A stretch of DNA of 14,457 nt, taken from the NCBI GenBank assembly GCA_012842105.1, contig DUTL01000128.1, positions 1 through 14,457 on the forward strand, in the 5' to 3' direction. This DNA comes from Candidatus Fermentithermobacillaceae bacterium (GTDB taxonomy: Bacteria; Bacillota; Sulfobacillia; Fermentithermobacillales; Fermentithermobacillaceae). Below are positions 6,865-13,836 of this stretch, one piece after another. A program made the translations under genes and the position numbers. The stretch's first letter is position 1. The number at the start of each line of letters is the position of its first letter. The notes beneath the pieces are model-generated. The model did not search any database and had not been told where the DNA came from. It saw only the letters and a program-made list of their open reading frames with translations.

Positions 6865-7572
6865 TCAGGGGGAGCTGGCCTCGTAATCATCTACAATGAA
6901 CTCGTTAAGCTCTGTCTTCCTCTTTTCCCAGTCCGGGAGAAAACAATCCATGTATGCTCTGAAGTTTTGGTTATGGTTTTGTTCCAAAAGGTGAACAAGT
7001 TCATGCACAATTACGTATTCCAGGCAGGTTACCGGTTTTTTGGCCAGCTGTAAGTTAATCCAAATTCGCTTTACCTGAACATTGCAGGTACCCCACTTGG
7101 TTTTCATGTTCTTTATGCGCACTTCGTTTGGGTGGACTCCTGCTGTGTTCTCCCACTTGGGAAGAAGTTTTCCCAGCGTTCGCCTTAATTCTTGCCTGTA
7201 CCATTCGTTTAGGGTTTTTTCCCTTTGCTCTGTGGTACTTGCCGGACGTGTACATAGAATCAATTTGCTCTCTGCAATACCGGCTTGGGCTTTTCCATTA
7301 TGCAAGCGCAGCTCCAGTTCGTACGGTTTCCCGAAATAATAGTGAGTTTCACCTGAGACGTACTCGTGACTCTTTCTTCTCGGCTGAGATTTGATCTTGT
7401 GTTTCTTGCTATTTATCCATTCAATATGGCGGGCAACAAACGAACGGATGGCTTCGTCTTTCATTGTTCTTGGGGCTGATACCCGCACCTGGCCGTCGGG
7501 AGGTAAGACTGAAAGGTAAATATTCTTGATGTTCTTCTTGAGGATCTCAACTTCTATCCCAGATACTATCAT
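6865..7572 (-). CDS. YgjP-type (DUF45) zinc metallopeptidase
   Basis: A 235-residue cytoplasmic protein of the YgjP/DUF45 group, related to zinc-dependent metallopeptidases; its substrates are not well established. The catalytic signature HELVH is at about residues 190-194, with a third histidine at about 200 (EQNHNQNF) and the family's usual LPDW about 13 residues later. Upstream segments NMKTKWGTCNVQVKRIWIN and LAKKPVTCLEYVIVHELVH are typical, as is the N-terminal ILKKNIKNIYLSVLPPDGQVRVSAP, which matches the beginning of the family. The start is ATG at 7572 after GGGTGA, a modest ribosome binding site. It runs in the same direction as the diguanylate cyclase, about 200 bp upstream of it, so co-transcription is possible but not compelling. 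In other genomes such genes sometimes lie by type I restriction genes; none is seen here. Confidence 0.92.
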   Translation of the reverse strand: MIVSGIEVEILKKNIKNIYLSVLPPDGQVRVSAPRTMKDEAIRSFVARHIEWINSKKHKIKSQPRRKSHEYVSGETHYYFGKPYELELRLHNGKAQAGIAESKLILCTRPASTTEQREKTLNEWYRQELRRTLGKLLPKWENTAGVHPNEVRIKNMKTKWGTCNVQVKRIWINLQLAKKPVTCLEYVIVHELVHLLEQNHNQNFRAYMDCFLPDWEKRKTELNEFIVDDYEASSP

Positions 7573-7974
7573 TCAATCACCCGTGTTCAACAACATTTGC
7601 CTTGCTCCCTATATTGCCTTTTTGCACTGTCTTCTGTGCGCTGTCTTGTTGCACCTATTACGATTGAGCCCAGATTCATGGTTCGGCAGGTGAATCTTTT
7701 TCACCTTCTTCCCAGGTTCCAGGTATTGTGTTATGTGGCACTCCCGCATTCCCGGCTTTTGCACAGGGAGGAAAGGATCCGTTGTATGTCGAATCAATTC
7801 ATACAGACGAATGAATTCCCAGACAATTCGCCGGCAATGAGATCTCTAGCCTATCACGGCCTTTTGAACCAGGGCACCTAATACACCTGCGAGCTTCTTA
7901 GATCATGCATTAACCGGTGATGAATGATTTGGAGCTGCCCGCGGGGATTTCCATATTTTATGAGGTGAAGTAAT
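7573..7974. other. Intergenic region with divergent promoters; one doubtful 31-codon ORF
   Basis: A 402-bp gap between the minus-strand peptidase and the plus-strand asparaginase-like gene. A 94-codon frame (7597-7881) has a Cys/Leu-rich N-terminal half without coding character and no ribosome binding site at its first start. Its last 31 codons (7786-7881) do have one and are listed separately. No convincing promoter pair or riboswitch is visible. Confidence 0.4.
7786..7881 (+). CDS. Possible small protein, 31 residues
   Basis: An ATG at 7786 is preceded by GGGAGGAAAGG (7766-7776) at normal spacing, and the frame closes after 31 codons. The peptide begins MSNQFIQTNEFPDN and is hydrophilic with no membrane helix or known motif. 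It ends about 90 bp before the asparaginase-like gene, so it could be a leader peptide or chance. The ribosome binding site is the only support. Confidence 0.22.
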   Translation: MSNQFIQTNEFPDNSPAMRSLAYHGLLNQGT

Positions 7975-9141
7975 TTGACACAGCGTATAGATATTCTGAC
8001 CACAGGAGCAATGCCATCGCAACGCAAAGATGCTGTAGCATCATCCGGTGAGGATGTAGTGGACCATGCAGTAAATGCCTTGCATAAGTGTTTTCCCGGT
8101 GTGGAATTTGTGGTTCGTAGGGTTTGCTGCCGGGATTCAAGCCAGATGACCACAGATATTCTTTGGGGAATTGGGGTTCAGGTAAGTAGATCGTTTCAAG
8201 ATGGCGCCGACGGAGTTGTAGTCACCCACAGTACTGATACTATTGAAGAAACTGCTTACTTCCTTGACCTGGTTGGAGATTTCTCCTGTTCGGGGTTGTC
8301 CGGATCCGGATTTTCAGGAACGAATGATACATCTGATAAGCAGGTTGATGAGGGTTCTGGCCGGCCAAATGGCCAGGCGCAGGCTTCAGATGAAGATGAT
8401 TCACACGGCCCGGTTGTTCAAATTTCAGAGGGCATTAGCATGGAAAGTTCGTTTGGCCCGGCCAGGGGGCGGATATCCGGTTCAGGCCCAAAGGCTGCAA
8501 ACGGGCCAACTGTTATTACAGGTTCAATTCGAAGGGCCGGTGAAATGGCTCCTCAAGGACTGGCTAATTTGCTTGCATCATGCAAGGTGGCCTTGGAGCC
8601 TGACTCGGCACAATATGGGGCCCTGGTGGTAGCAAACGGTGAGATTCACCTTGCCAGGGAGGTTGTGAAAGTGAATTCGTGGATCTTGGATGCTTTCGAA
8701 TCTCCTGTTTGTGGGCCGGTGGGTTTCGTAGGCAGCCACGGTGTGGATTTCGTTGCCAAACCACTGCGCAGGTCATGCACAAGGTACACAGCGCTGGTTC
8801 CTCCGGTTGACCTGGTCACGGCTAGCATTGGCCCTGGAGATAGGTCTATTCCGGCGCTGGTTGACGTTGGGTGCAGAGGACTGGTTGTGGAGAGCCTGGG
8901 ATACGGCAACCTGCCTCAGGAGATGGTTCGTGATCTGCAAAGCGCGGCCAAGAGAAATGTTCCTGTTGTTATCACTACACGATGTCTTTCGGGAGGAGCC
9001 CCTAATCCGGGAACAGTGGATGATTCAGGGTTTGTCGCCACAAATTTGCCCGGGCCGAAGGCTCGGATAAAGCTGATGTTGGCGTTGTCTGTCACAAATG
9101 ACGCTTCTGAAATAGCTCAGATATTTGCACAGTATCCGTGA
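7975..9141 (+). CDS. Asparaginase/glutaminase-fold protein with altered active site and a long insertion
   Basis: A 388-residue cytoplasmic member of the bacterial L-asparaginase superfamily. It starts at TTG (7975) after GAGGTGA. Recognisable family segments are ILTTGAMPSQ (residues 7-16), GVVVTHSTDTIEETAYFLDL (~80-99), TGSIRRAGEMAPQGLANLL (~182-200), AREVVKVNS (~227-235), GPVGFVG, and a C-terminus IAQIFAQYP almost identical to that of E. coli AnsB. The second catalytic set is present: Thr87-Asp88 and Lys232. The first nucleophile motif, normally TGGTI, reads TGAMP, so the nucleophilic threonine is missing. A Gly/Ser/Asp-rich stretch of about 75 residues (~102-177) interrupts the domain where AnsB has about five. 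It may be a non-hydrolytic relative, a differently specific amidohydrolase, or a decaying gene; the intact frame and well-kept C-terminal half argue against decay. Confidence 0.85.
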   Translation: MTQRIDILTTGAMPSQRKDAVASSGEDVVDHAVNALHKCFPGVEFVVRRVCCRDSSQMTTDILWGIGVQVSRSFQDGADGVVVTHSTDTIEETAYFLDLVGDFSCSGLSGSGFSGTNDTSDKQVDEGSGRPNGQAQASDEDDSHGPVVQISEGISMESSFGPARGRISGSGPKAANGPTVITGSIRRAGEMAPQGLANLLASCKVALEPDSAQYGALVVANGEIHLAREVVKVNSWILDAFESPVCGPVGFVGSHGVDFVAKPLRRSCTRYTALVPPVDLVTASIGPGDRSIPALVDVGCRGLVVESLGYGNLPQEMVRDLQSAAKRNVPVVITTRCLSGGAPNPGTVDDSGFVATNLPGPKARIKLMLALSVTNDASEIAQIFAQYP

Positions 9142-9252
9142 TAGCTTGTGCCTGGCGGGCCTGGCCGCAAAGATGTACCGGCCCGGTAAACTGTATTGTT
9201 TGTGTATGTTCGACGGTAAGAAGAGGCAGCAAGCCGCTAATTGAAGCGAATG

Positions 9253-9287
9253 CCGGTTTGACTGAACCGGGCGGTTTGTGGAATACT
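9253..9287 (+). promoter_or_regulatory. Putative promoter with overlapping dyad upstream of the MFS gene
   Basis: TTGACT (9258-9263) and AATACT (9282-9287) are separated by 18 bp, a fair sigma-A-like promoter. The -35 box sits in the centre of a perfect 6-bp inverted repeat, CCGGTT (9253-9258) and AACCGG (9265-9270), which is where a repressor would block it. The alternative is a weak terminator hairpin for the preceding gene, but no T-tract follows. A transcript from here would carry a ~135-nt leader. Confidence 0.35.
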
Positions 9288-9428
9288 AAGTGAATAGTGG
9301 CACATTCCTAAATAATCATAGTAGTCGTGTATTAGCAATAGCAATGCGGCAATATATGTTGAGTTTACTGGGCAGGGTGTGAGACTCACCGGACAGGCAG
9401 AGCTTCGCCCAGGTGCTCCAGGGAGGTA

Positions 9429-11000
9429 TTGCAGGCTTTCTTAGCAGAGCAAGTTGAGCCAGAGATTGATCCATATATTCACAGTAAGGATAATCGAAGC
9501 GCGGCAACCAAGTTACTCCTGATTGAAGGTTTCCTTTCTGAGGTTACGCTCAGCCTATTTGATGCTACCAGCGTGGTGGCCCTTTTCCTCAGCACTCTGG
9601 GCGCTGCCCCCTGGCAGATTGGGTTGGTATCAGCTGTCAGGCTCATGGGAATTCATGTACCCCAACTGTTCGTTGCCACCAGGTTTCACGGCAGGCTGAG
9701 CGGCCTTCTCGTTAAGTTTGCATCTTTTCAGTGGTTGGCGACTGTACTCATGGTATTGGCCCCAGGGGTTGCGCATTTCATAAGCCCAGGGCCCGCCCTG
9801 GCTTGTTTTGCACTCGGCTGGGCTTGTTTCTTCTTCGGTGAAGGCGCTTCAGACGTTCCATGGTCAGAGGCTGTGGCTTGTACTGTTGGCAGGAAATGCG
9901 GCAAGTTTCTCGGCATGTACGGGTTGATAGAGAGCCTGGGGACCATGTTTGCCGGGGTGATCGTATACATATTTGCCCGGACAGGCGCCATGGGCAGTGC
10001 TCTGGGTTACTTAGGCGTTTTCGGCCTCGGTTCGTTGGGGCTTATGGCTACGGTTCCTATGTTAAGGCGTGTAGAGCGCTACGAAAGGTTAGCCCGGTTT
10101 CGCAGGCGGCGGAGGCGGTTGCTGCAGGCCAGAGCTGCAGGCACCAGGGCTCCAGCTGCTGGGATTGCAGATGCCGGGGCTGCAGGCGGTGGAGTTCCGG
10201 ATGCCAGGGAAGCGTATGATGGGCCAGAGAGCGCCGCTGCTGCAGGCGGAATAGCTGCGGATAGCGGCAGGGCCGCGGGTGCCGGAGATGTGAGCGGCGT
10301 GGTTGCAAATGCCGGGGATTCGAATGGAGCGGGTGCTGCAAGTGACGCCGGACGGACAATCCTGCAAGCACATGGAATAGCAGGTGCTTTGAGACTGTTT
10401 GCCAGGAAGGTGGCTAAGCCGGGAAGCCGGTTTCGGCCGTTTGTGGGGGCACACTTGCTTTCCATGGGCATCTACCTCATATCGCCTTTCATCTTCCTAT
10501 ATGCATGGAATGAGATGGGCCTCACTGCAAGGGACTCAGGATTGGTTGTTTGCGCCGAAATGGCTGGCCTTTTGCTCGGAAGTATTGCTGCCGGGCGCCT
10601 TGGTGAACGGTCGGGCAGCGGAGCTGTGGTGAGATTAAGCTGTATTGCATCTGCAGGGGTGCCGCTGTTCGCAATGCTATCAGGGTTCTTGCCTGCTACT
10701 TCCTTGTTGCCTGCCACCTCCAGGGCGGTGTGGGGCCTTGCTGCGGTCACTGCTTCCATGGTGTGCATGGGTGTTTTCCAGGCATCCTCCTGGGCGGGAG
10801 GCACCGGGTATGTGGTGGAGCGCACCAACGAGCAAGATCGTCCCATTGTAATTGCCATGCTGAATTTTCTGGTTCTGCCGTTTTTGTGTTTGAGCCCGGT
10901 AGGCGGGCTGGCAATTAAGCAGGCAGGGTACATTCCTGTGTTTGCGGCTGCCGTTGTCCCATGCTTGGGTTCAGCTGTGCTGGCCCTTAAGGTGGATTAG
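9429..11000 (+). CDS. MFS transporter with an Ala/Gly-rich central loop
   Basis: A 523-residue major facilitator superfamily membrane transporter; the substrate is not deducible. Two six-helix halves are visible. The first runs from about residue 28 (LLLIEGFLSEVTLSLFDATS) to about 212; the second from ~333 (RPFVGAHLLSMGIYLISPFIF) to the C-terminus. The central cytoplasmic loop is unusually long: after a basic patch (RFRRRRRRL, ~224-232) come about 80 residues rich in Ala, Gly and Asp before helix 7. The start is uncertain. The only start-type codon before the first helix is TTG at 9429, but GGGAGG lies only two bases upstream, closer than normal; no in-frame ATG or GTG exists between the upstream stop (9360-9362) and the first helix. 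Neighbours suggest a role in amino-acid or peptide metabolism, which is only inference. Confidence 0.85.
   Translation: MQAFLAEQVEPEIDPYIHSKDNRSAATKLLLIEGFLSEVTLSLFDATSVVALFLSTLGAAPWQIGLVSAVRLMGIHVPQLFVATRFHGRLSGLLVKFASFQWLATVLMVLAPGVAHFISPGPALACFALGWACFFFGEGASDVPWSEAVACTVGRKCGKFLGMYGLIESLGTMFAGVIVYIFARTGAMGSALGYLGVFGLGSLGLMATVPMLRRVERYERLARFRRRRRRLLQARAAGTRAPAAGIADAGAAGGGVPDAREAYDGPESAAAAGGIAADSGRAAGAGDVSGVVANAGDSNGAGAASDAGRTILQAHGIAGALRLFARKVAKPGSRFRPFVGAHLLSMGIYLISPFIFLYAWNEMGLTARDSGLVVCAEMAGLLLGSIAAGRLGERSGSGAVVRLSCIASAGVPLFAMLSGFLPATSLLPATSRAVWGLAAVTASMVCMGVFQASSWAGGTGYVVERTNEQDRPIVIAMLNFLVLPFLCLSPVGGLAIKQAGYIPVFAAAVVPCLGSAVLALKVD
10121..10370 (+). repeat. Degenerate GC-rich repeat region inside the MFS gene
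   Basis: The loop-coding segment repeats short words: GCTGCAGGC occurs four times (10121, 10134, 10179, 10239), and GATGCCGGGG or close variants three times. It encodes the Ala/Gly/Asp-rich loop and is clearly more GC-rich than flanking DNA. It looks like in-frame growth of a simple sequence rather than an inserted domain. Confidence 0.55.
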
Positions 11001-11060
11001 GTTTCTGAATCCAATTTTGCGGACACATCATGAAGGTTTTTCATACCTGTGAGGGAGAAT

Positions 11061-11092
11061 ATTCTGATTAGAGTAATGCCATTAGTCAGAAT
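11061..11092 (+). promoter_or_regulatory. Inverted repeat just upstream of the M42 peptidase gene
   Basis: ATTCTGATTA (11061-11070) and TAGTCAGAAT (11083-11092) have one mismatch that becomes a G-U pair in RNA, with a 12-nt spacer. The right arm ends seven bases before the GGGGGG ribosome binding site (11099-11104). It is well placed as an operator or as a leader hairpin affecting translation of the peptidase. Confidence 0.45.
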
Positions 11093-11112
11093 GTGACAGG
11101 GGGGAGTTATCT

Positions 11113-12186
11113 ATGGACGAAAGGCTCAAACTCTTGAAGGAGATATCAGAGGTTCCCGGTGTACCTGGTTTCGAGGATGAGGTCAGAGCATTAATCAGGG
11201 AACGGATGACAGGGCTGGCTGAGGTTAGCAGGGATAACCTGGGCAGTGTGATCTGTAAGAAAACCGGATCCTCAGAGGCGCCCAGAATCATGATGGCAGG
11301 GCACATGGACGAAATCGGAATGATGGTTACATACATAACCAAGGAAGGGTTTTTGAAGTTTCAAACGTTGGGTGGCTGGTGGGACCAGGTTATGTTAGCC
11401 CAGCGTGTGGTCATCAAGACTTCTTTAGGTGACGTACCAGGGCTTATCGGCTCCAAGCCTCCTCACATACTCAAGCCTGAGGAAAGGAACAAAGTGACTC
11501 AGAAGGACCAAATGTTCATTGATATCGGTGCATCAAGCAAAGAGGATGCCGAGGGCATGGGAGTCTTGCCCGGCGATCCTGTGGTTCCGGTATCACCGTT
11601 TCAGCAGATGAAGAATCCTAAGTACTTGATGGGAAAGGCGTGGGACAACCGGGTGGGATGTGCCATCTTTATGGAGGCCATAAAACAACTGGCATGTGTG
11701 GAACATCCTAACACTGTCTACGGCGTGGGCACCGTTCAGGAAGAAGTGGGGCTCAGGGGTGCAACTACCAGTGTGGCAGCAGTAGAGCCTGACATCGGAT
11801 TTGCCCTTGAGGTTGATATTGCCGGAGATATGCCTGGAGTGAAGGAGTTTGAGGCTCAGTCTAAGCTGGGGAAAGGCCCAAGCATCCTTCTTTACGACCG
11901 CTCAATGGTTCCACACAGGAAGCTCAGGGATTTTGTGGTGCAGACTGCCAGGGCTGCCAATATCCCGCTTCAGTTCAATGCCATGGCGGGAGGCGGCACT
12001 GATGCAGGGCGCATCCATGTTTACAAAACGGGTGTACCGAGCATTGTGATCTGTGTTCCTGCACGGTATATCCACAGTCATGCAGGGATTATACACAAAG
12101 ATGATTTTGATGCAGCTGTGGCTCTTATGGTTGCACTGGCCAAGAAACTTGATGCAGGCACAGTTGCTGAGATTAAGAGTGATTGA
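11113..12186 (+). CDS. M42 family metallo-aminopeptidase
   Basis: A 357-residue cytoplasmic co-catalytic metallopeptidase of family M42 (glutamyl aminopeptidase / deblocking aminopeptidase group, often annotated as endoglucanase). Family members form large tetrahedral assemblies that trim peptides from the N-terminus. All expected ligands are visible: His64 and Asp66 in AGHMDE, bridging Asp178 in KAWDNR, catalytic Glu210 and ligand Glu211 in VQEEVG, Asp235 in EVD, and His321 in RYIHS. The GGGTDAGRIHV segment near 293 is also typical. Length matches the family. The ATG at 11113 follows GGGGGGAG at about eight bases. It lies 112 bp after the MFS gene, with an inverted repeat between them, so it probably has its own control. 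It fits a peptide-degrading, amino-acid-using lifestyle. Confidence 0.94.
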   Translation: MDERLKLLKEISEVPGVPGFEDEVRALIRERMTGLAEVSRDNLGSVICKKTGSSEAPRIMMAGHMDEIGMMVTYITKEGFLKFQTLGGWWDQVMLAQRVVIKTSLGDVPGLIGSKPPHILKPEERNKVTQKDQMFIDIGASSKEDAEGMGVLPGDPVVPVSPFQQMKNPKYLMGKAWDNRVGCAIFMEAIKQLACVEHPNTVYGVGTVQEEVGLRGATTSVAAVEPDIGFALEVDIAGDMPGVKEFEAQSKLGKGPSILLYDRSMVPHRKLRDFVVQTARAANIPLQFNAMAGGGTDAGRIHVYKTGVPSIVICVPARYIHSHAGIIHKDDFDAAVALMVALAKKLDAGTVAEIKSD

Positions 12187-12350
12187 GCAGAGGCTGTGTG
12201 GAAGTCAAGCTGAGTCAAGGATAAGATAGCGGGGCTCGGGGAGGTCTCAGAAAATTTAGTCCAAGTTGAATTGGGGTCTGATTGTGTGGCATAAGATGGA
12301 CGAAGATCAGATGACGATTCAAGCGAAGATCAAAGGTTTTGGGGGTTCAT

Positions 12351-13121
12351 ATGATGCAATGGGAAGCTGTTGAGGTTATCCTAGAGGCAGTAAAACAGTG
12401 TCCCGAGGTCAGAGCTGCCTTTCTCAAGGGCTCTCTGGCACTGGGTATTGCAGACGAATATTCTGATGTGGATTTTTACTGCCTGGTAGATGCAACCCAG
12501 ATGCAGCAGTTTTTGAAGAAACGGTTGCAGCTCTTGGAAAAATACCGCCCGCTTATCTATTACAGCGAGTCCAATTTTGTAGGCCCGCAGATTGTGGCCG
12601 TTTTTGACAATGGCTTGCATTTTGATCTTTATACCGTTACGATGAAAACATTTCCTAGGGTGGGGCAGTTTCAGGTGCTTTATGACCCTGATCATCTTCT
12701 TGATGGTTTCATGGCGGAAACCACAGACCACAGTTTGACTTGGGAACAAGTTGAAAGATGTTTCAATAGTTTCAGCTTTTCTATGCTGGAATTTCATTCT
12801 GCTTGGTGCCGTGGGGATATAGCATGGTCCACAAGGCTCGCCAGTCATCTGGCGGGAGATTTGGGTGTAGTGTTGCGCCATTGCTATGATCCTAGTAACG
12901 CTCAATTGGGCACTAAACGGTTAGAATCTGTAATGCCTGTTGGTGTTCGGGACGAACTTCGGGAAGCATTGAGATTTTGCTGTGGCGAAAAGATTCCGTC
13001 CGGAGTCAATATGCTTGCCTCGCTGATGCAAGAAACCATGGAATACCTGGAAAAGAAGAGTGGCCGCAAAGTCAACTGGCGATTATTTCGGTTCATGGTT
13101 GAGCGCTTGGGTTGTAACTGA
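12351..13121 (+). CDS. Nucleotidyltransferase-domain protein (aminoglycoside adenylyltransferase-like)
   Basis: A 256-residue protein with a polymerase-beta-type nucleotidyltransferase domain at the N-terminus. The signature GSLALGIADEYSDVDF (residues ~27-42) supplies the GS motif and the two metal-binding aspartates, Asp39 and Asp41. A third acidic residue is likely Asp92 in LHFDLYTV. The rest is mostly helical, as in aminoglycoside 4'- and 6-adenylyltransferases and their many uncharacterised relatives; actual drug modification cannot be inferred. The ATG at 12351 is preferred over an in-frame TTG at 12339 because GGGGG lies just upstream; a second ATG follows directly at 12354. The gap to the M42 gene is 164 bp and holds no clear terminator. 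The next gene, GrpB, is related in fold, so the pair may be functionally linked. Confidence 0.85.
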   Translation: MMQWEAVEVILEAVKQCPEVRAAFLKGSLALGIADEYSDVDFYCLVDATQMQQFLKKRLQLLEKYRPLIYYSESNFVGPQIVAVFDNGLHFDLYTVTMKTFPRVGQFQVLYDPDHLLDGFMAETTDHSLTWEQVERCFNSFSFSMLEFHSAWCRGDIAWSTRLASHLAGDLGVVLRHCYDPSNAQLGTKRLESVMPVGVRDELREALRFCCGEKIPSGVNMLASLMQETMEYLEKKSGRKVNWRLFRFMVERLGCN

Positions 13122-13281
13122 CGAAGCCCCAAATTCAACATCGTCGCAGTTATTTCTATGGGTGTTTATGGAAATTGCAGCGTGAACAAGTTTTTGTTTT
13201 GCTTTTATGGTGTGTTGGTGGTGTATATGTTGTCTGTTGTATTGATGATGTATCCGTTTTCCAGTGTCAGGATGGTGGCAT

Positions 13282-13821
13282 ATGCTTGGATTGAAACGAG
13301 GAATTGTGGAATTACACGAACATGATTATCGATGGAAAGACAATGCCATGGAAACCATCTATGAGCTGAGAGAAGTATTTGATGGAGTTGCGACTTATAT
13401 TCAGCATGTGGGAAGCACGTCAGTTGCTCATATCAGGGCAAAGCCCATTATAGATATTGCTGTAGCGGTTGATTGTTTTGATGAAGTTATGGAACTCATA
13501 CCCCAACTTGAGCAGGCAGGATTTATTCACCGGCCGCAAAACGATCAACACTGGCAGGTGTTTTTTTCTTGCGGTGATGAAAAGGCTGATACCCGTACTC
13601 ATCACATTCATGTTGTTAGAGTAAACAGCACCCAGTGGCGTGACTACATTGTTTTCAGAGATTATCTTAATGCTAATCCGGATGTAGCCAGGGAATATGA
13701 AGCGGTAAAGATTAGGCTTATGAATGAGCACAGGTACGATAGGCTTTCATACACAGAGGGCAAGAGCGAATTCATAATGGATATTTTGCGTGAGGCTCAT
13801 GTTAATATTGCGTATTTTTGA
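13282..13821 (+). CDS. GrpB family protein (UPF0157)
   Basis: A 179-residue protein of the GrpB/UPF0157 family, which belongs to the nucleotidyltransferase fold superfamily but has no firmly established reaction. The hallmark HVGSTSV (G44-S45-T46-S47) is followed by AKPIIDIAV (Asp58 and neighbours), the family's GSTSVPGLxAKPIIDI motif, although the usual Pro-Gly is Ala-His here. Later typical parts are the HWQVFF stretch, the THHIHVV histidine cluster (~112-118) and the FRDYLNANPDVAREYEAVK segment. The ATG at 13282 agrees with family length; an in-frame GTG at 13264 is possible but has a poorer ribosome binding site. It lies 160 bp after the nucleotidyltransferase gene and 15 bp before TraX, so it is likely co-transcribed with TraX. 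Confidence 0.9.
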   Translation: MLGLKRGIVELHEHDYRWKDNAMETIYELREVFDGVATYIQHVGSTSVAHIRAKPIIDIAVAVDCFDEVMELIPQLEQAGFIHRPQNDQHWQVFFSCGDEKADTRTHHIHVVRVNSTQWRDYIVFRDYLNANPDVAREYEAVKIRLMNEHRYDRLSYTEGKSEFIMDILREAHVNIAYF

Positions 13822-13836
13822 GACGGAGGCGTTACC

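Noticed and set aside
7597..7785. N-terminal part of the 94-codon frame after the YgjP-type gene
   Set aside because: Cys/Leu/Arg-rich translation without coding character, no ribosome binding site, and located in a divergent promoter gap.
10121..10370. GC-rich short repeats considered as a CRISPR array or tandem repeat element
   Set aside because: Repeat units are nine bases, irregularly spaced and in frame inside the MFS gene; there is no repeat-spacer structure.
10057..10471. Three long minus-strand frames opposite the MFS loop
   Set aside because: They are antisense shadows of the GC-rich repetitive loop, with Ala/Pro/Ser-rich translations and no ribosome binding sites.
13158..13325. 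55-codon plus-strand frame with one hydrophobic stretch between the nucleotidyltransferase and grpB
   Set aside because: No Shine-Dalgarno sequence; the region is T-rich, which creates hydrophobic codons by chance; and the frame overlaps the start of grpB.
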